NCBI RefSeq assembly: GCF_000154725.1
Contig: NZ_DS544873.1
Coordinates: 1,092,758 to 1,156,757, forward strand
Length of the DNA: 64,000 nt
Origin: Kordia algicida OT-1
GTDB taxonomy: Bacteria > Bacteroidota > Bacteroidia > Flavobacteriales > Flavobacteriaceae
Reading direction: 5' to 3'
The first letter of the stretch is position 1; each line of letters begins with the position of its first letter. This document shows positions 25,979 through 35,921 of the stretch, in pieces. The notes under the pieces were generated by a model that saw nothing but the letters and a program-made list of their open reading frames with translations, had not been told where the DNA came from and did not search any database. Position numbers and translations under genes: made by a program.

Positions 25979-28900
25979 CTAAAACCGCAATTTCGCCACA
26001 ATCGTCTGATCTTTAGACTTCGTTAATCGAATGACTTTTACTTGTTTGGTTTCCTGTATGGTTCCGTAATCTGTGTACAAAGTCACTTTCATAAATGTAG
26101 GATTCTCAATTTTTTGATACCGATCGCCAAAGTATTTAATCTTCACAAAATAATCGCCTTTTATGGCTTTTTTTAGGGTAAATTCTTCTGGTCCAAAACC
26201 TTGCGTCATATCTTGCGAAATTTCTCCACCAATTTTTGTTTTGCTGTGTTTGTAATAACATTCTTCATAATTCGGATCGATCACGTGTAAATCTATGTCC
26301 GTATCATTATGATTCCAATCGACCACAATACGAACATCATATGTTTCTGGTGTAATGACTTTTGTATCGAGTTTACTCGTATCCAAATCCGTTTTGTATT
26401 TCTCTAATAAATGATTGATTTCATTCTTTACAATTTTATTCAATCCAGAAAATTTACGACGACGTGTTCCTTCATATATGTCGCCCGATACTACACGTTC
26501 TAACAAGTCAAAAGCTTCCTGACATTCTCCCAAATTTTCATGCGCCAACGCCAAATCACGATATGATTGCACATCTTCAGGACGCAATTCCAACACACGT
26601 TTCAATATAAATAAAGCAAGCTGATGCTGATTTGTTGCCTGTAATTGGTACGCATATACTTTCAATAATTCGTAATTGTCAAAATCGGTTTCTGTAATGT
26701 TTGATAAAATACGATCTGAATGTTTGAAAGCTTCAAATTCGTCACGGAAAAAATTAGATACATCTACATAATACGCAGGAACTTCCAAATAGCTTTCGCG
26801 TTGCAACAAGTAAAAATCATACGCTTCAAAAACAGTTTTAAACTTTCGTAATTCTTCAATATATGGCTCAGAAACTGTCTGATCTGCCACTTTTAAAGTT
26901 CCGTATGTCTTTAAATTTTGAGCTCTAGAATTTCTTATAGTATTGTTGTTTGTTGATGAATTTGTAGAAGTTTCTGTAACTACATTTCCATCTGCATTTA
27001 CTCTAAATATAATCGGTAATGTATAACGAATGCTTACATTTTTATGACGTTGTTTAGCGGGAATCATCTGTGGTAACAAGTTTAACACACGAATAACTTC
27101 TTCTGCCACTCGTGGATGCGGAGCTCTAGTTCGTATGTTTTTGATATTTCCTTCTTCGTCGATGATAAAAAGTGCATATGCTCGTTGTATTCCTGCGGAT
27201 AAATTTAACTGACTTACCGCAGCTATATTAAAATTATCAGCGATATGTTTTTGCATCTTTTTGGCAAAACATTTTTTTCGTTCTGCCAAATCGCGAAATG
27301 CTTCACAACCTGGAAATATTGGAGATTCTTCAATCATAACAAATGGAATATCTTCAATAGGTTCTTCTTCCTCTGTAATTTCTACATCATCAACTTCTTC
27401 CAAAACGTCAATTTCCTGAATATTTACGGGTGAAGGTTGACTGTAACCAAACGTACTTGAATTCACAAAACCATTGCCGATATTCTCTGTAACTATGAGA
27501 CGTTCACTAATTTTTGAATCTTCTTCAACAACTTGAATACGATCAACAATAGGAATTGTTTCACCGTTTTTCAATTGCTTATTTCTACGTTCTTTTTCAG
27601 CAATAATCTTGTTGTATTCATTGAGTAATTCTGCTGGTGGCTTGATGTTATAGCGAATATAATCGCGTACTTCTTCCAAAACAATCAATGAAGTATAATC
27701 GGTTACCAAACCATATTTTGTTGCCAAATTAACAATTTCAGCTTTGTTAACTTTTGAATTTTCTTGTAAATAAGCCAATCGTTTTTGTGCCCACATACGA
27801 GGAATATTTCCTGCATCTTTTTGTGCTTTAGATAAATTTAATTCAACACGTTCCGTGATTACATTATCGTATCCGAAATACAAAATGATACTTTCTTCGG
27901 AATTTAAATTTTTTCCCGCAATCGAAAAGGTATTGCCAACATTGGTAAATCTATTTGGATAAATGTCTATATTTTTTGAATACGATTTAAAACCTAAGTA
28001 TTGATATTGCTGATATTTGATTGCTGAAAATGCTTCCGTGGCACTCTTTGAAGTCAAATTGATATACGTTCCTTTTGAAGCTTCTGCCATTTTTTTCAAC
28101 GCAGGATGATTTGATTTTTTCAAACTATTAAAAACGATCAATGGAGTATCGGAATAATAATTGAAATTACTCAACGACTGAATTCCATCTGAAAAGAAAA
28201 ATACCAAATCGGAGTTTTTAAATTCAGTATTCAACACATTATAATTGGTTGCTCCATCATAAATAGTAGCTTCTAATTCACTTTTTAAAGTGCTCCAATT
28301 TCCATTACGAATGTCAAACGTTTTTCTTGATAATACAGTGTTGCTAAAGGTTTTTAGATGAACTTTTACATTCTTTACATGAGAAAAATACGTAGCTAAT
28401 AATTCAATTTCTTTCTTTAAATCTCGATCTTTCATGGAAAGCGAAGCGTCCCAAAACATCGTGATTTCTGTTGCTTTTTTTCGAAGTTTCTTTTGTGGAT
28501 TTAAGATCAAATGTGAATAGAAATAATCGTCTGAAACGACTACTTTTTTAGCACCAACTTTCGTCGGAATTTTTATGAGCAAACTCGTATTCGGAATGTA
28601 ATTTTGCTTTTCTAATTTCGTTCTAAAGTTTCGTTGCCAATCTTGAAAATTCAATCCAGAAACTTTTCCTTTTTCAATAACAGGTTTGGTATCTTGTTCA
28701 AAAACAGTAATAGTAAGTTTGAAGGTATCGAGTTTGTTTTTAAAATTTAGTGGCAAATCGAAATAATAACCATCTTTTTTATAAAGTAACTCTTGTTCGT
28801 ATGCTAGCACAACGCGTTTATAACCTTTTTGCGGAATAGGGTAGATGCGCGCTTTGTAATTATTTCCTGTGCCTTTTTCTAACAACGCAGGATCAACTCT

Positions 28901-29230
28901 ACGGCGAACGACTTCTTCAAAGGCAATTCGTCCAAGTTCTTTATCAACCACAACGGCTTCACGAAGTTTTCCGTTCACATCCAATGCAAAGCGAGATACA
29001 TTACAATTTTCTCCTAGCGGAAAAGACAATTCTCCTTCCAACACTTGATTTGTCGGATTGTAATACAACATATCAAAAGTTGTGGTGGTTTTATTGCCAA
29101 TAATTTCTACGGTAATATCTAAAGAAGACAGACCAACTTGGGTTTTTCCTGCTTTTAAAACAGGCGGTTCTTGCGCTGAACTAATTGCGGTACACAATAA
29201 TAACAGCACGAATGATACAAATGTTTTCAT
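25979..29230 (-). CDS. VIT/vWA/TonB-C/TPR/DUF2135 mosaic protein
   Basis: A 1083-residue exported protein (signal MKTFVSFVLLLLCTAISSAQ). Domains in order: VIT (about 25-145, LGRIAFEEVVRRRVDPALLE, YKARIYPIP), von Willebrand A (about 245-400) with the metal-site motif DASLSMKDRD, a TonB C-terminal-like domain at about 650-755 (IFPGCEAFRDLAERKKCFAKK, ALFIIDEEGNIKNIRTR), a TPR-like helical stretch at about 860-950 (RPEDVQSYRDLALAHENLG), and a C-terminal DUF2135 domain (DWNHNDTDIDLHVIDP, GPEEFTLKKA). It probably works as a periplasmic or surface adhesion/assembly scaffold. Substrates are unknown. Confidence 0.85.
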   Translation of the reverse strand: MKTFVSFVLLLLCTAISSAQEPPVLKAGKTQVGLSSLDITVEIIGNKTTTTFDMLYYNPTNQVLEGELSFPLGENCNVSRFALDVNGKLREAVVVDKELGRIAFEEVVRRRVDPALLEKGTGNNYKARIYPIPQKGYKRVVLAYEQELLYKKDGYYFDLPLNFKNKLDTFKLTITVFEQDTKPVIEKGKVSGLNFQDWQRNFRTKLEKQNYIPNTSLLIKIPTKVGAKKVVVSDDYFYSHLILNPQKKLRKKATEITMFWDASLSMKDRDLKKEIELLATYFSHVKNVKVHLKTFSNTVLSRKTFDIRNGNWSTLKSELEATIYDGATNYNVLNTEFKNSDLVFFFSDGIQSLSNFNYYSDTPLIVFNSLKKSNHPALKKMAEASKGTYINLTSKSATEAFSAIKYQQYQYLGFKSYSKNIDIYPNRFTNVGNTFSIAGKNLNSEESIILYFGYDNVITERVELNLSKAQKDAGNIPRMWAQKRLAYLQENSKVNKAEIVNLATKYGLVTDYTSLIVLEEVRDYIRYNIKPPAELLNEYNKIIAEKERRNKQLKNGETIPIVDRIQVVEEDSKISERLIVTENIGNGFVNSSTFGYSQPSPVNIQEIDVLEEVDDVEITEEEEPIEDIPFVMIEESPIFPGCEAFRDLAERKKCFAKKMQKHIADNFNIAAVSQLNLSAGIQRAYALFIIDEEGNIKNIRTRAPHPRVAEEVIRVLNLLPQMIPAKQRHKNVSIRYTLPIIFRVNADGNVVTETSTNSSTNNNTIRNSRAQNLKTYGTLKVADQTVSEPYIEELRKFKTVFEAYDFYLLQRESYLEVPAYYVDVSNFFRDEFEAFKHSDRILSNITETDFDNYELLKVYAYQLQATNQHQLALFILKRVLELRPEDVQSYRDLALAHENLGECQEAFDLLERVVSGDIYEGTRRRKFSGLNKIVKNEINHLLEKYKTDLDTSKLDTKVITPETYDVRIVVDWNHNDTDIDLHVIDPNYEECYYKHSKTKIGGEISQDMTQGFGPEEFTLKKAIKGDYFVKIKYFGDRYQKIENPTFMKVTLYTDYGTIQETKQVKVIRLTKSKDQTIVAKLRF

Positions 29231-29416
29231 AAAATCGGTTTTGAGACTAAAGTTTGGAGTCTATACGATCAATATTCATACCATTTTAAGAAAATTTTAA
29301 GAATTAGGTGTTAGTTTGGTTCTAAGTACCATTAGAAATTAAAAAAAAACAAATTAGAAGTTTACGAGTTAAAAAAGTTTATATTTTGATGTAGAAAATA
29401 GCATATACAATTTATC

Positions 29417-29444
29417 AAGACCTAAGACCCAAGACCCAAAAACC
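29417..29444. repeat. Heptanucleotide tract at the esterase 3' end
   Basis: Four in-phase 7-mers: AAGACCT, AAGACCC, AAGACCC, AAAAACC. The last unit's final C is the first base of the esterase stop codon (29444-29446 on the minus strand). Confidence 0.65.
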
Positions 29445-30310
29445 TAATGATGTTCCCCAATAAAAGCCTGTAGTTTATTCCACGTGTCAATTGCATTCTG
29501 ACCTGTCCATCCGTGACCTTCTTGCGGATAAAAGGTAAATTGATGCGTTACGCCCAATTGTGTCAAGCGATCACTTAAATCCATTCCTTGTGAATTTGGA
29601 ATCAACGGATCTTGTCCGCCATAAAATAATATAGTTGGCGGCGCGGATGCGGTAACTTTATTCAGTGGACTGTAGTTTTCTAAAAACGGAATTACAACAT
29701 TTGCACCCAACAAATCAATATATGCTTGAATAGCAGGATCGACGTTATTCAAATAGGCTTCATCAGCCAAATTTGTAGGTCCAACAATACTTGCTACCAT
29801 ATTCACATTGGCTTGCGTATCATAATCGTAACTCCACAAAAGCGATAAATGTGCACCTGCACTTGTGCCAAGAAAAGCATAATCTTCAGAAATGATATAT
29901 TCTTCATTTCTAGCTCTCAAATCGGTAATAATTGAAGTAATATCATTCAATTGCATCGGAAAAGGAGATGTTGTTTCGTTAGCCAATCTGTAATTAATAT
30001 TTACAATGGCATATTCGGGTAAATCTGCTAGAATCAGTTCAACAAACTCGTTCATATCAGCTTTGTCGCCACTTGTCCAACCGCCACCATGTACCAAAAT
30101 AATCACTTTGGTAGATAAGGTTCTGTTTGGCGGTAAATAAATATCATACACTTGGTCAGTTTCAGCACCATACGAAACATCTAAAATGGTTCGCGCAGCA
30201 ATCGTTTCTTCTGCCGGATTTGAAACAAAACTAACATCTGAATCAGAACTACACGCATAATTCAACAAGATAAACAAACTTAAAATACCGATGTAGAATG
30301 ATTTTTTCAT
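29444..30310 (-). CDS. Alpha/beta hydrolase (esterase/lipase), lipoprotein
   Basis: A 288-residue lipoprotein (lipobox LLNYAC, Cys20) with a carboxylesterase fold of the BD-FAE/hormone-sensitive-lipase type. The oxyanion motif HGGGWTSGDK lies at about residue 74, the nucleophile motif GTSAGAH at about 149, the acid in GGQDPLIPNSQ and the catalytic His in EGHGWTGQ near the end. It likely hydrolyses short esters in the periplasm or on the surface. The gene stands alone and is divergent from the YrdC-type gene. Confidence 0.88.
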   Translation of the reverse strand: MKKSFYIGILSLFILLNYACSSDSDVSFVSNPAEETIAARTILDVSYGAETDQVYDIYLPPNRTLSTKVIILVHGGGWTSGDKADMNEFVELILADLPEYAIVNINYRLANETTSPFPMQLNDITSIITDLRARNEEYIISEDYAFLGTSAGAHLSLLWSYDYDTQANVNMVASIVGPTNLADEAYLNNVDPAIQAYIDLLGANVVIPFLENYSPLNKVTASAPPTILFYGGQDPLIPNSQGMDLSDRLTQLGVTHQFTFYPQEGHGWTGQNAIDTWNKLQAFIGEHH

Positions 30311-30543
30311 AAAAAAGAATTAATTACAATACAAAACGCAATATCCTAAAAAAAAGTATACGAAAGTCTTAATGTTGACTTAAAATTAATACACTATTTA
30401 AATTGTTAAAGTCATCTTAAAATCAGTAATTTAGGTTGATTTTTAACCAGAATTTTTAATTCAGGAATAGAGATTGCATACCAATTATACATTATTGCTA
30501 AAAATGAATTACTTTTGTGTAATTGAAGTTTGTAAACAAACGT

Positions 30544-31167
30544 ATGGCTGAATTTATCAAATTATATAACGAAAATCCGAATCCGAAGGAAATCAAAAAA
30601 GTTGTGGATATTCTTCGCGATGGTGGTTTAGTGATTTATCCTACAGATACTGTATATGGTTTGGGTTGCGATATCACTAATACAAAAGCCTTGGAGCGAA
30701 TTGCCAGAATAAAAGGGATTAAGCTTGAAAAAGCCAATTTCTCCTTTATCTGTAATGATTTAAGCCATATTAGCGATTACATTCGTCAGATTGATACACC
30801 AACGTATAAAATCTTAAAAAAAGCATTGCCAGGTCCGTATACGTTTATTTTACCTGGAAATAACAATCTACCAAAAGTATTTAAAAAGAAAAAAACAGTC
30901 GGAATTCGTGTGCCAGACAACAATATTGCACGAACTATTGTGCAAGAATTAGGCAATCCGATTGTATCAACTTCTATTTATGATGAAGATGATATTATAG
31001 AATATACAACTGATCCTGAGTTGATTTTGGAAAAATGGGAAAACCTTGTAGACGCAGTAGTTGATGGCGGTTATGGAGACAATGTCGCTTCTACAATTAT
31101 TGATTTATCAGGCTATGAACCAGAGGTAATTCGTGAAGGAAAAGGTGATATTGATATCATTCTTTAA
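30544..31167 (+). CDS. L-threonylcarbamoyladenylate synthase (Sua5/YciO/YrdC)
   Basis: A 207-residue YrdC-domain protein. The family makes threonylcarbamoyl-AMP from threonine, bicarbonate and ATP for t6A tRNA modification. Motifs: GGLVIYPTDTVYGLGCDI, KANFSFICNDL, LPGPYTFILPG, VGIRVPDNNIA, NPIVSTSIYDEDD. I use ATG 30544; the upstream TTG 30523 adds seven residues. The first-strand pattern (KIIRDGGLVIYPTDT) and KANFSF place it closer to the YciO branch, so t6A synthesis is likely but not certain. It is followed 25 bp later by mltG. Confidence 0.88.
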   Translation: MAEFIKLYNENPNPKEIKKVVDILRDGGLVIYPTDTVYGLGCDITNTKALERIARIKGIKLEKANFSFICNDLSHISDYIRQIDTPTYKILKKALPGPYTFILPGNNNLPKVFKKKKTVGIRVPDNNIARTIVQELGNPIVSTSIYDEDDIIEYTTDPELILEKWENLVDAVVDGGYGDNVASTIIDLSGYEPEVIREGKGDIDIIL

Positions 31168-31192
31168 AATTGATTAGTACAGCGTAACATTT

Positions 31193-32236
31193 ATGAAGAA
31201 TATCAAAATTATTGGAGCTATAATTTTAATTGCAATACTTGCCGCAGGAATTTATATGTATCCAAAAGCTTCCATGTATTTCTATGGAAAGAAAACAGCA
31301 TCAATCACTGAAAAAACAAGCTTTTACGTGCCAACCAACGCAACATTTGATGAGGTTTTGGAAGATTTAAAAAGTAAAAAAATTATAGAAGACGTTGCTG
31401 CTTTTAAAAAATATGCGGTATTTCGTAATCTAAAACAAGAAACGCTTGAAGCAGGAAAGTATATTTTCCCAAAAAATGTAACCTATAGCAAAGTGCTAGA
31501 AGATTTACGTCAGGGAAATGGCGAAAAAGAAACACAAGTTACCTTCAACAATGCTCGAACGAAGAAAGAAGTTGCTGAAAAAATTGCATTAACGGTAGAA
31601 TTATCTGCGGAAGACATTTTACAATTAATTACTGACGAAAAATTTACAAGCAAATACGGCTTTACACCAACAACGATCAATACGATGTTTATTCCAAATA
31701 CGTATAATGTATATTGGGATATTTCGGCAGAAGATTTAATTGCAAAACTAGCGAAAGAATACAAACGTTTTTGGACACCTGAACGAAAAGCCAAAGCCAA
31801 AGCTCTTGGACTGTCACAAGTAGAAGTTTCAACATTAGCTTCTATTGTAGTTTGTGAAACCATAAAAATGGACGAAGCGCCAAAAATCGCAGGAGTGTAT
31901 GTAAATCGTTTGGAACGTGGGATTCCGCTAGATGCCGATCCGACATTGGTGTGGATTTTGGGTGATTTTACCGTAAAAAGAGTTTTAAACAAAGACAAAG
32001 AATTAGATTCGCCATACAATACGTATAAATATAGAGGTTTGCCACCAGGACCAATCTATATTCCATCAGTACAATATATTGATGCCGTTTTAAACTATGA
32101 AAAGCACGATTATATCTTTTTCTGTGCGAAAGAAGACTTTTCAGGATATTCCAACTTTGCCAAAACCAATCGTCAGCATGAAATCAATGCACGTAAATAT
32201 CGCAAAGCCTTAGACGAACGAAATATTTATCGCTAA
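31193..32236 (+). CDS. mltG: Endolytic murein transglycosylase MltG
   Basis: Cuts nascent peptidoglycan strands and so sets glycan length. The 347-residue protein has one N-terminal membrane anchor (IIGAIILIAILAAGIYMYP) and a YceG domain with the catalytic-Glu region ASIVVCETIKMDEAPKIAGVYVNRL and the motifs LDADPTLVW, SPYNTYKYRGLPPGPI. Its TAA (32234-32236) shares its last base with the ATG of the next gene, indicating coupled translation with the FAD oxidoreductase. Confidence 0.95.
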   Translation: MKNIKIIGAIILIAILAAGIYMYPKASMYFYGKKTASITEKTSFYVPTNATFDEVLEDLKSKKIIEDVAAFKKYAVFRNLKQETLEAGKYIFPKNVTYSKVLEDLRQGNGEKETQVTFNNARTKKEVAEKIALTVELSAEDILQLITDEKFTSKYGFTPTTINTMFIPNTYNVYWDISAEDLIAKLAKEYKRFWTPERKAKAKALGLSQVEVSTLASIVVCETIKMDEAPKIAGVYVNRLERGIPLDADPTLVWILGDFTVKRVLNKDKELDSPYNTYKYRGLPPGPIYIPSVQYIDAVLNYEKHDYIFFCAKEDFSGYSNFAKTNRQHEINARKYRKALDERNIYR

Positions 32237-33687
32237 TGGCAAATTACAATCGTAGAGACTTTGCAAAGTTAGTTATCTTAGGCGGAATTGGTTACACGAT
32301 TTTTTCTTGCGTAGATGATCCAAAAAAAGACAAAACCGCGAAAGAAGTAGAAGAAACGGCGCCAAAAATGCCTGAATTACTTCCAGAAAATATAAAAATC
32401 TTCCAAAAAGCAGATGAGGAATATCAAGATTTAACCATTCGTTTCAACAAAAGAATTCAACAAGCTCCAACGTTTATTGCACAATGTTTCAATACGAAAG
32501 GTGTTGTGGATGCAATATTATTTGCCAAGTTTAAAGACTTAAAAGTTGTGGTAAAAAGTGGCGGACATAGCTTTGAAGGTTTTTCCAATACAAATGATGG
32601 TTTGGTAATTGATGTTTCTGCCATGAAAAAAATGCAGTGGAACGACGATCATAGTGTAACGGTTGAAACTGGTTGTATCTTAAAAGAATTATACGACGAA
32701 ATGTTGCCAAAACAACGCATTTTACCTTCAGGTTCGTGCGCAACTGTCGGAATTGCTGGTTTAACACTCGGTGGCGGATACGGTTTTTTCAGTCGAAAAT
32801 ATGGTTTGACGTGTGATAGTTTGCAAGAAATCACGATGGTAGATGGCAACGGAAACATTCATCACGAAAGTGGAAACTCCGCCATACTAAAAGCTTGTAA
32901 AGGCGGCGGAAATGGGAACTTCGGAATTGTCACAAAAATGAAATTCCGAACGTATCAAGCACCAAAATTCTTTCAAACATATCGTTGCAAAGCTTATAAA
33001 TTAACCACAGAAAGAGCCAAATCTTTATTAAAAATGTGGTTTCAATACACCAAAAAATTGCCAAATACAGCATTTTCTGCTTTTGTATTGAACGGAAAAA
33101 CATTGACGATTCTCATTACAAATTATGCAACTGATAATAAAGGTGTTATGAAAATGTACAATGCTTTAAAAGCAGTTTCTGACAAAGCAACTATAGGAAG
33201 CAAACGACCGTTACAAAAAGCGTTGAAAACATTTTATGGCGTACAGCATCCTATCTATTTTAAAAACGCTTGCGCGGGATTGTACAAGGATTATACTGAA
33301 ATTGAAGGTTGCATGGACGATGTAATTTCAAAAGTCATTTCGTCTCGCGGTTTGATTTACCAAGTGAATACGCTTGGCGGAAATATTAATTCTTCTTCGG
33401 CTGAAAAAAGATCGGTTTTTCCACACAGAAGCTATCCGTATTTATCAGAATTGCAATCGTATTGGGACAAACCTTCGCAGGAAGCCAGCCGATTGAAAGC
33501 ATTTCAGGAAGTTCAAGATCGTTTTTACAAACACGGAATTCGTGCGCATTACCGCAATTATCCTGATATCAATTTTAAAGATTTTGAAACTTCGTATTAC
33601 GGAAAATATTTGCCTGAATTAAAAGCAATTAAACAACAACTTGATCCTGAAAATCGCATTCAGCATCCGCAGAGTATTTCTGTTTAG
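32236..33687 (+). CDS. FAD-binding oxidoreductase of the BBE (berberine-bridge) family
   Basis: A 483-residue flavoprotein. The PCMH-type FAD-binding domain has VVKSGGHSFEGFSNTNDG (the conserved His that often binds FAD covalently) and GGGYGFFSRKYGLTCDS. The C-terminal BBE motif is degenerate (RAHYRNYPDINF with YYGKYLPELKAIKQQLDPENR). The N-terminus MANYNRRDFAKLVILGG looks like a Tat signal (Arg-Arg-Asp-Phe), followed by a lipobox-like IFSC, so a Tat-exported lipoprotein is likely. The gene starts on the last base of mltG. Substrate unknown; carbohydrate oxidation is common in the family. Confidence 0.85.
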   Translation: MANYNRRDFAKLVILGGIGYTIFSCVDDPKKDKTAKEVEETAPKMPELLPENIKIFQKADEEYQDLTIRFNKRIQQAPTFIAQCFNTKGVVDAILFAKFKDLKVVVKSGGHSFEGFSNTNDGLVIDVSAMKKMQWNDDHSVTVETGCILKELYDEMLPKQRILPSGSCATVGIAGLTLGGGYGFFSRKYGLTCDSLQEITMVDGNGNIHHESGNSAILKACKGGGNGNFGIVTKMKFRTYQAPKFFQTYRCKAYKLTTERAKSLLKMWFQYTKKLPNTAFSAFVLNGKTLTILITNYATDNKGVMKMYNALKAVSDKATIGSKRPLQKALKTFYGVQHPIYFKNACAGLYKDYTEIEGCMDDVISKVISSRGLIYQVNTLGGNINSSSAEKRSVFPHRSYPYLSELQSYWDKPSQEASRLKAFQEVQDRFYKHGIRAHYRNYPDINFKDFETSYYGKYLPELKAIKQQLDPENRIQHPQSISV

Positions 33688-33725
33688 GTTCGCTTATGCT
33701 CTTAGACTCGGCTTTGCCTTTTAGT

Positions 33726-33784
33726 ATCGCTTCGCTTTTGGATCGCTTCGCTTTTGGATCGCTTCGCTTTTGGATCGCTTCGCG
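33726..33784. repeat. 16-bp tandem repeat after the oxidoreductase gene
   Basis: Three exact copies of ATCGCTTCGCTTTTGG (starts 33726, 33742, 33758) plus a partial fourth (33774-33784). The unit contains CGCTTCGC-type short palindromic words also seen in the other intergenic repeats of this window, as after holA. Confidence 0.85.
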
Positions 33785-33905
33785 AAGGTTCTTAGAATAC
33801 TTTAATACCTTAACATTTCCAAGTGTCACTTTGAGTGCCGAATCTGCGATTTGGTGTATCGAGAAGTACTTTGAAATTAGATTGGTTTTGTTTCGCTTTG
33901 CTCAC

Positions 33906-34765
33906 AATTCAAGGATTAAAATATTCAATAATTCAAGGTTGTTTCCGAGATCATTATTAGATTTTATATAAAATGCTAAATGCGTTTCAAAGACAAATTT
34001 GAGTGTTGTTTGAAACTAATTGATACATTTTCAAATTTTCAAATTGTTACATTAAAATTTAAGTATCGCTGTCGCTCAAAGTATATTCGTATTTTAGTTT
34101 GAATTTCCAATTACTTTTGGAACTTGACTAATACCTAATACCTAATACCTAAAAGCTAATGCCTATTTTTTCGCTACGCTGAATTCAAAGATTAAAATAT
34201 TCAATAATTCAAGGCTGTTTCCGAGATCATTATTAGATTTTATATAAAATGCTAAATGCGTTTCTATGACAAACTTGAGTATTATTTGAAACTAATTGAT
34301 ATATTTTTCAAATTTTCAAATTGCCACATTAATAACGTTTATAAAATTTAAGTATCGCTGTCGCTCAAAGTATATTCGTATTTTAGTTTGAATTTCCAAT
34401 TACTTTTAGAACTTGCCTAATGCCTATTTTTTCGCTACGCTCAATTCAAGGATTAAAATATTCAATAATTCAAGGCTGTTTCCGAGATCATTATTAGATT
34501 TTATATAAAATGCTAAATGCGTTTCAAAGACAAACTTGAGTGTTGTTTGAAACTAATTGATACATTTTCAAATTTTCAAATTGCCACATTAATAACGTTT
34601 ATAGAATTTTGGTATCGCTGTCGCTAATAGTATGTTCATATTTTAGTTTGAATTTCCAATTACTTTTAGAACTTGACTAATACCTAATTCCCAAAAGCTA
34701 ATGCCTATTTTTTCGTTACGCTCAATTCAAGGATTAAAATATTCAATAATTCAAGGTTTTATTCG
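33906..34765. repeat. Tandem array of 260-280-bp intergenic repeats
   Basis: Three imperfect full copies start at 33906, 34182 and 34443 and a fourth, partial one at 34724. Each copy begins AATTCAAGGATTAAAATATT, runs through CAAGGCTGTTTCCGAGATC, TGCTAAATGCGTTTC, GAAACTAATTGATACAT, TATCGCTGTCGCTCAAAG and TAGTTTGAATTTCCAATTAC, and ends in heptads such as CTAATACCTAATACC. There is no coding frame of note. It lies between convergent genes. Relatives occur at 38560-39045 and fragments near 50910. Confidence 0.85.
34128..34162. repeat. Heptanucleotide tract inside the long repeat
   Basis: CTAATAC three times, then CTAAAAG and CTAATGC, all in 7-bp phase. The other copies of the long repeat carry shorter or altered versions of this tract. 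Confidence 0.7.
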
Positions 34766-34800
34766 TTTTTTCTCTCGGTTTCGACTTCATTCCACAAAAA

Positions 34801-34828
34801 AAGCGTCCAACACAGGTTGAACGCTTTT
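34801..34828. terminator. Terminator downstream of the OmpA-family gene
   Basis: AAGCGTCCAAC (34801-34811) pairs with GTTGAACGCTT (34817-34827) with a single G-T pair, followed by TTT on the plus strand and preceded by an A-run. It lies 23 bp from the stop of the OmpA-family gene. Confidence 0.65.
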
Positions 34829-34850
34829 CTATTAGTTGCCTAAAACTATA

Positions 34851-35711
34851 TTATTTTCCTTCCGCAGAAAGGTTTTTCATTTCTTTTTCAATCATTTCGT
34901 AGAATTGGTCAATTTTTGGTAACACAACAATTCTAGTTCGTCTGTTAGTTGCTCTGTTTTCAGGCGTATCATTTTCCACTAAAGGAACATAATAACTTCT
35001 TCCTGCTGCAATTAATTGCCCTGGATTTACACCAAGTTCTTGCAACACACGAATGATAGACGTAGAACGTTTTACACTTAAATCCCAGTTGTCAATCAAT
35101 ACACCTTTGTTGTAAGGTACATTGTCCGTATGACCTTCCACCATACATTCAAAATTAGGCTTGCTGTTTACCACTTTCGCCACTTTTCCTAATACTACTT
35201 TCGCTTTATCAGTTACGTTGTAGCTTCCGCTTTTAAACAATAATTTATCAGCAATAGAGATAAATACAACTCCTTTTTCTACATTAATTTCAATATCTGG
35301 ATCGTCAATTCCTACTGCTTTTTTCAAGCTAGAAACAATTGCCAACGTTACACTATCTTTCTTGTTTAAAGCGTCTTGCAAACGTGTAATTTTCAAATCC
35401 TTTTCTTTCATGCTTTCTAATGACTTTTCAAGGTTTTCAGCACCTTTTGTCGTCAAAACAGTCATGTCTTTCGTATTTTGAATCAAATCTTGATTCGTTT
35501 TCTTTAAATCAGAAACACGATCTTCTAGTGCTTCAGCTCTTGCAGATGCAGAAGCTTTTTCTTCAAGACAAGCATTTAATTTAACGGTTGCAGAATTCAA
35601 TAAATCTTTAGTTTCCTTGTGTCTTGCTTCCAATTCGGCAAATTCTTTTTTAGAAACACAAGAGGATAACAAAATAGACACTGTTGCTGTCAGTAAGAGG
35701 ATCTTCTTCAT
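34851..35711 (-). CDS. OmpA family lipoprotein
   Basis: A 286-residue lipoprotein (SILLSSC lipobox, Cys18). Residues 25-120 form a long coiled coil (ARHKETKDLLNSATVKLNAC, SASARAEALEDRVSDLKK). The C-terminal OmpA-like peptidoglycan-binding domain at about 150-280 has CMVEGHTDNVPYNKG and NWDLSVKRSTSIIRVLQELG and ends ENRATNRRTRIVVLPK. It probably ties the outer membrane to the cell wall. It stands alone with a terminator downstream. Confidence 0.9.
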   Translation of the reverse strand: MKKILLLTATVSILLSSCVSKKEFAELEARHKETKDLLNSATVKLNACLEEKASASARAEALEDRVSDLKKTNQDLIQNTKDMTVLTTKGAENLEKSLESMKEKDLKITRLQDALNKKDSVTLAIVSSLKKAVGIDDPDIEINVEKGVVFISIADKLLFKSGSYNVTDKAKVVLGKVAKVVNSKPNFECMVEGHTDNVPYNKGVLIDNWDLSVKRSTSIIRVLQELGVNPGQLIAAGRSYYVPLVENDTPENRATNRRTRIVVLPKIDQFYEMIEKEMKNLSAEGK

Positions 35712-35921
35712 AAATCTTATTTTTATATATTAAAACGGTTTTTTCAAAATTCTAATCAAAAGTATTAAAAATGATATTGTTTTTACAAGTATTAACAAAC
35801 TTTTAAAGGTATTGTAACTTGTTTTTTTAACACTTAAAAAAGAACTACAATATTCCTAAAATATTGTATGAAGCCTTTGCTGTATCCGTTTTTTCTTTGA
35901 CTGAAAAAGGAATCGGCTGAA

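Noticed and set aside
33906-34765. CRISPR or tRNA/rRNA explanation for the long repeat array
   Set aside because: Units are 260-280 bp without short repeats separated by unique spacers, and no clover-leaf or rRNA words are visible.
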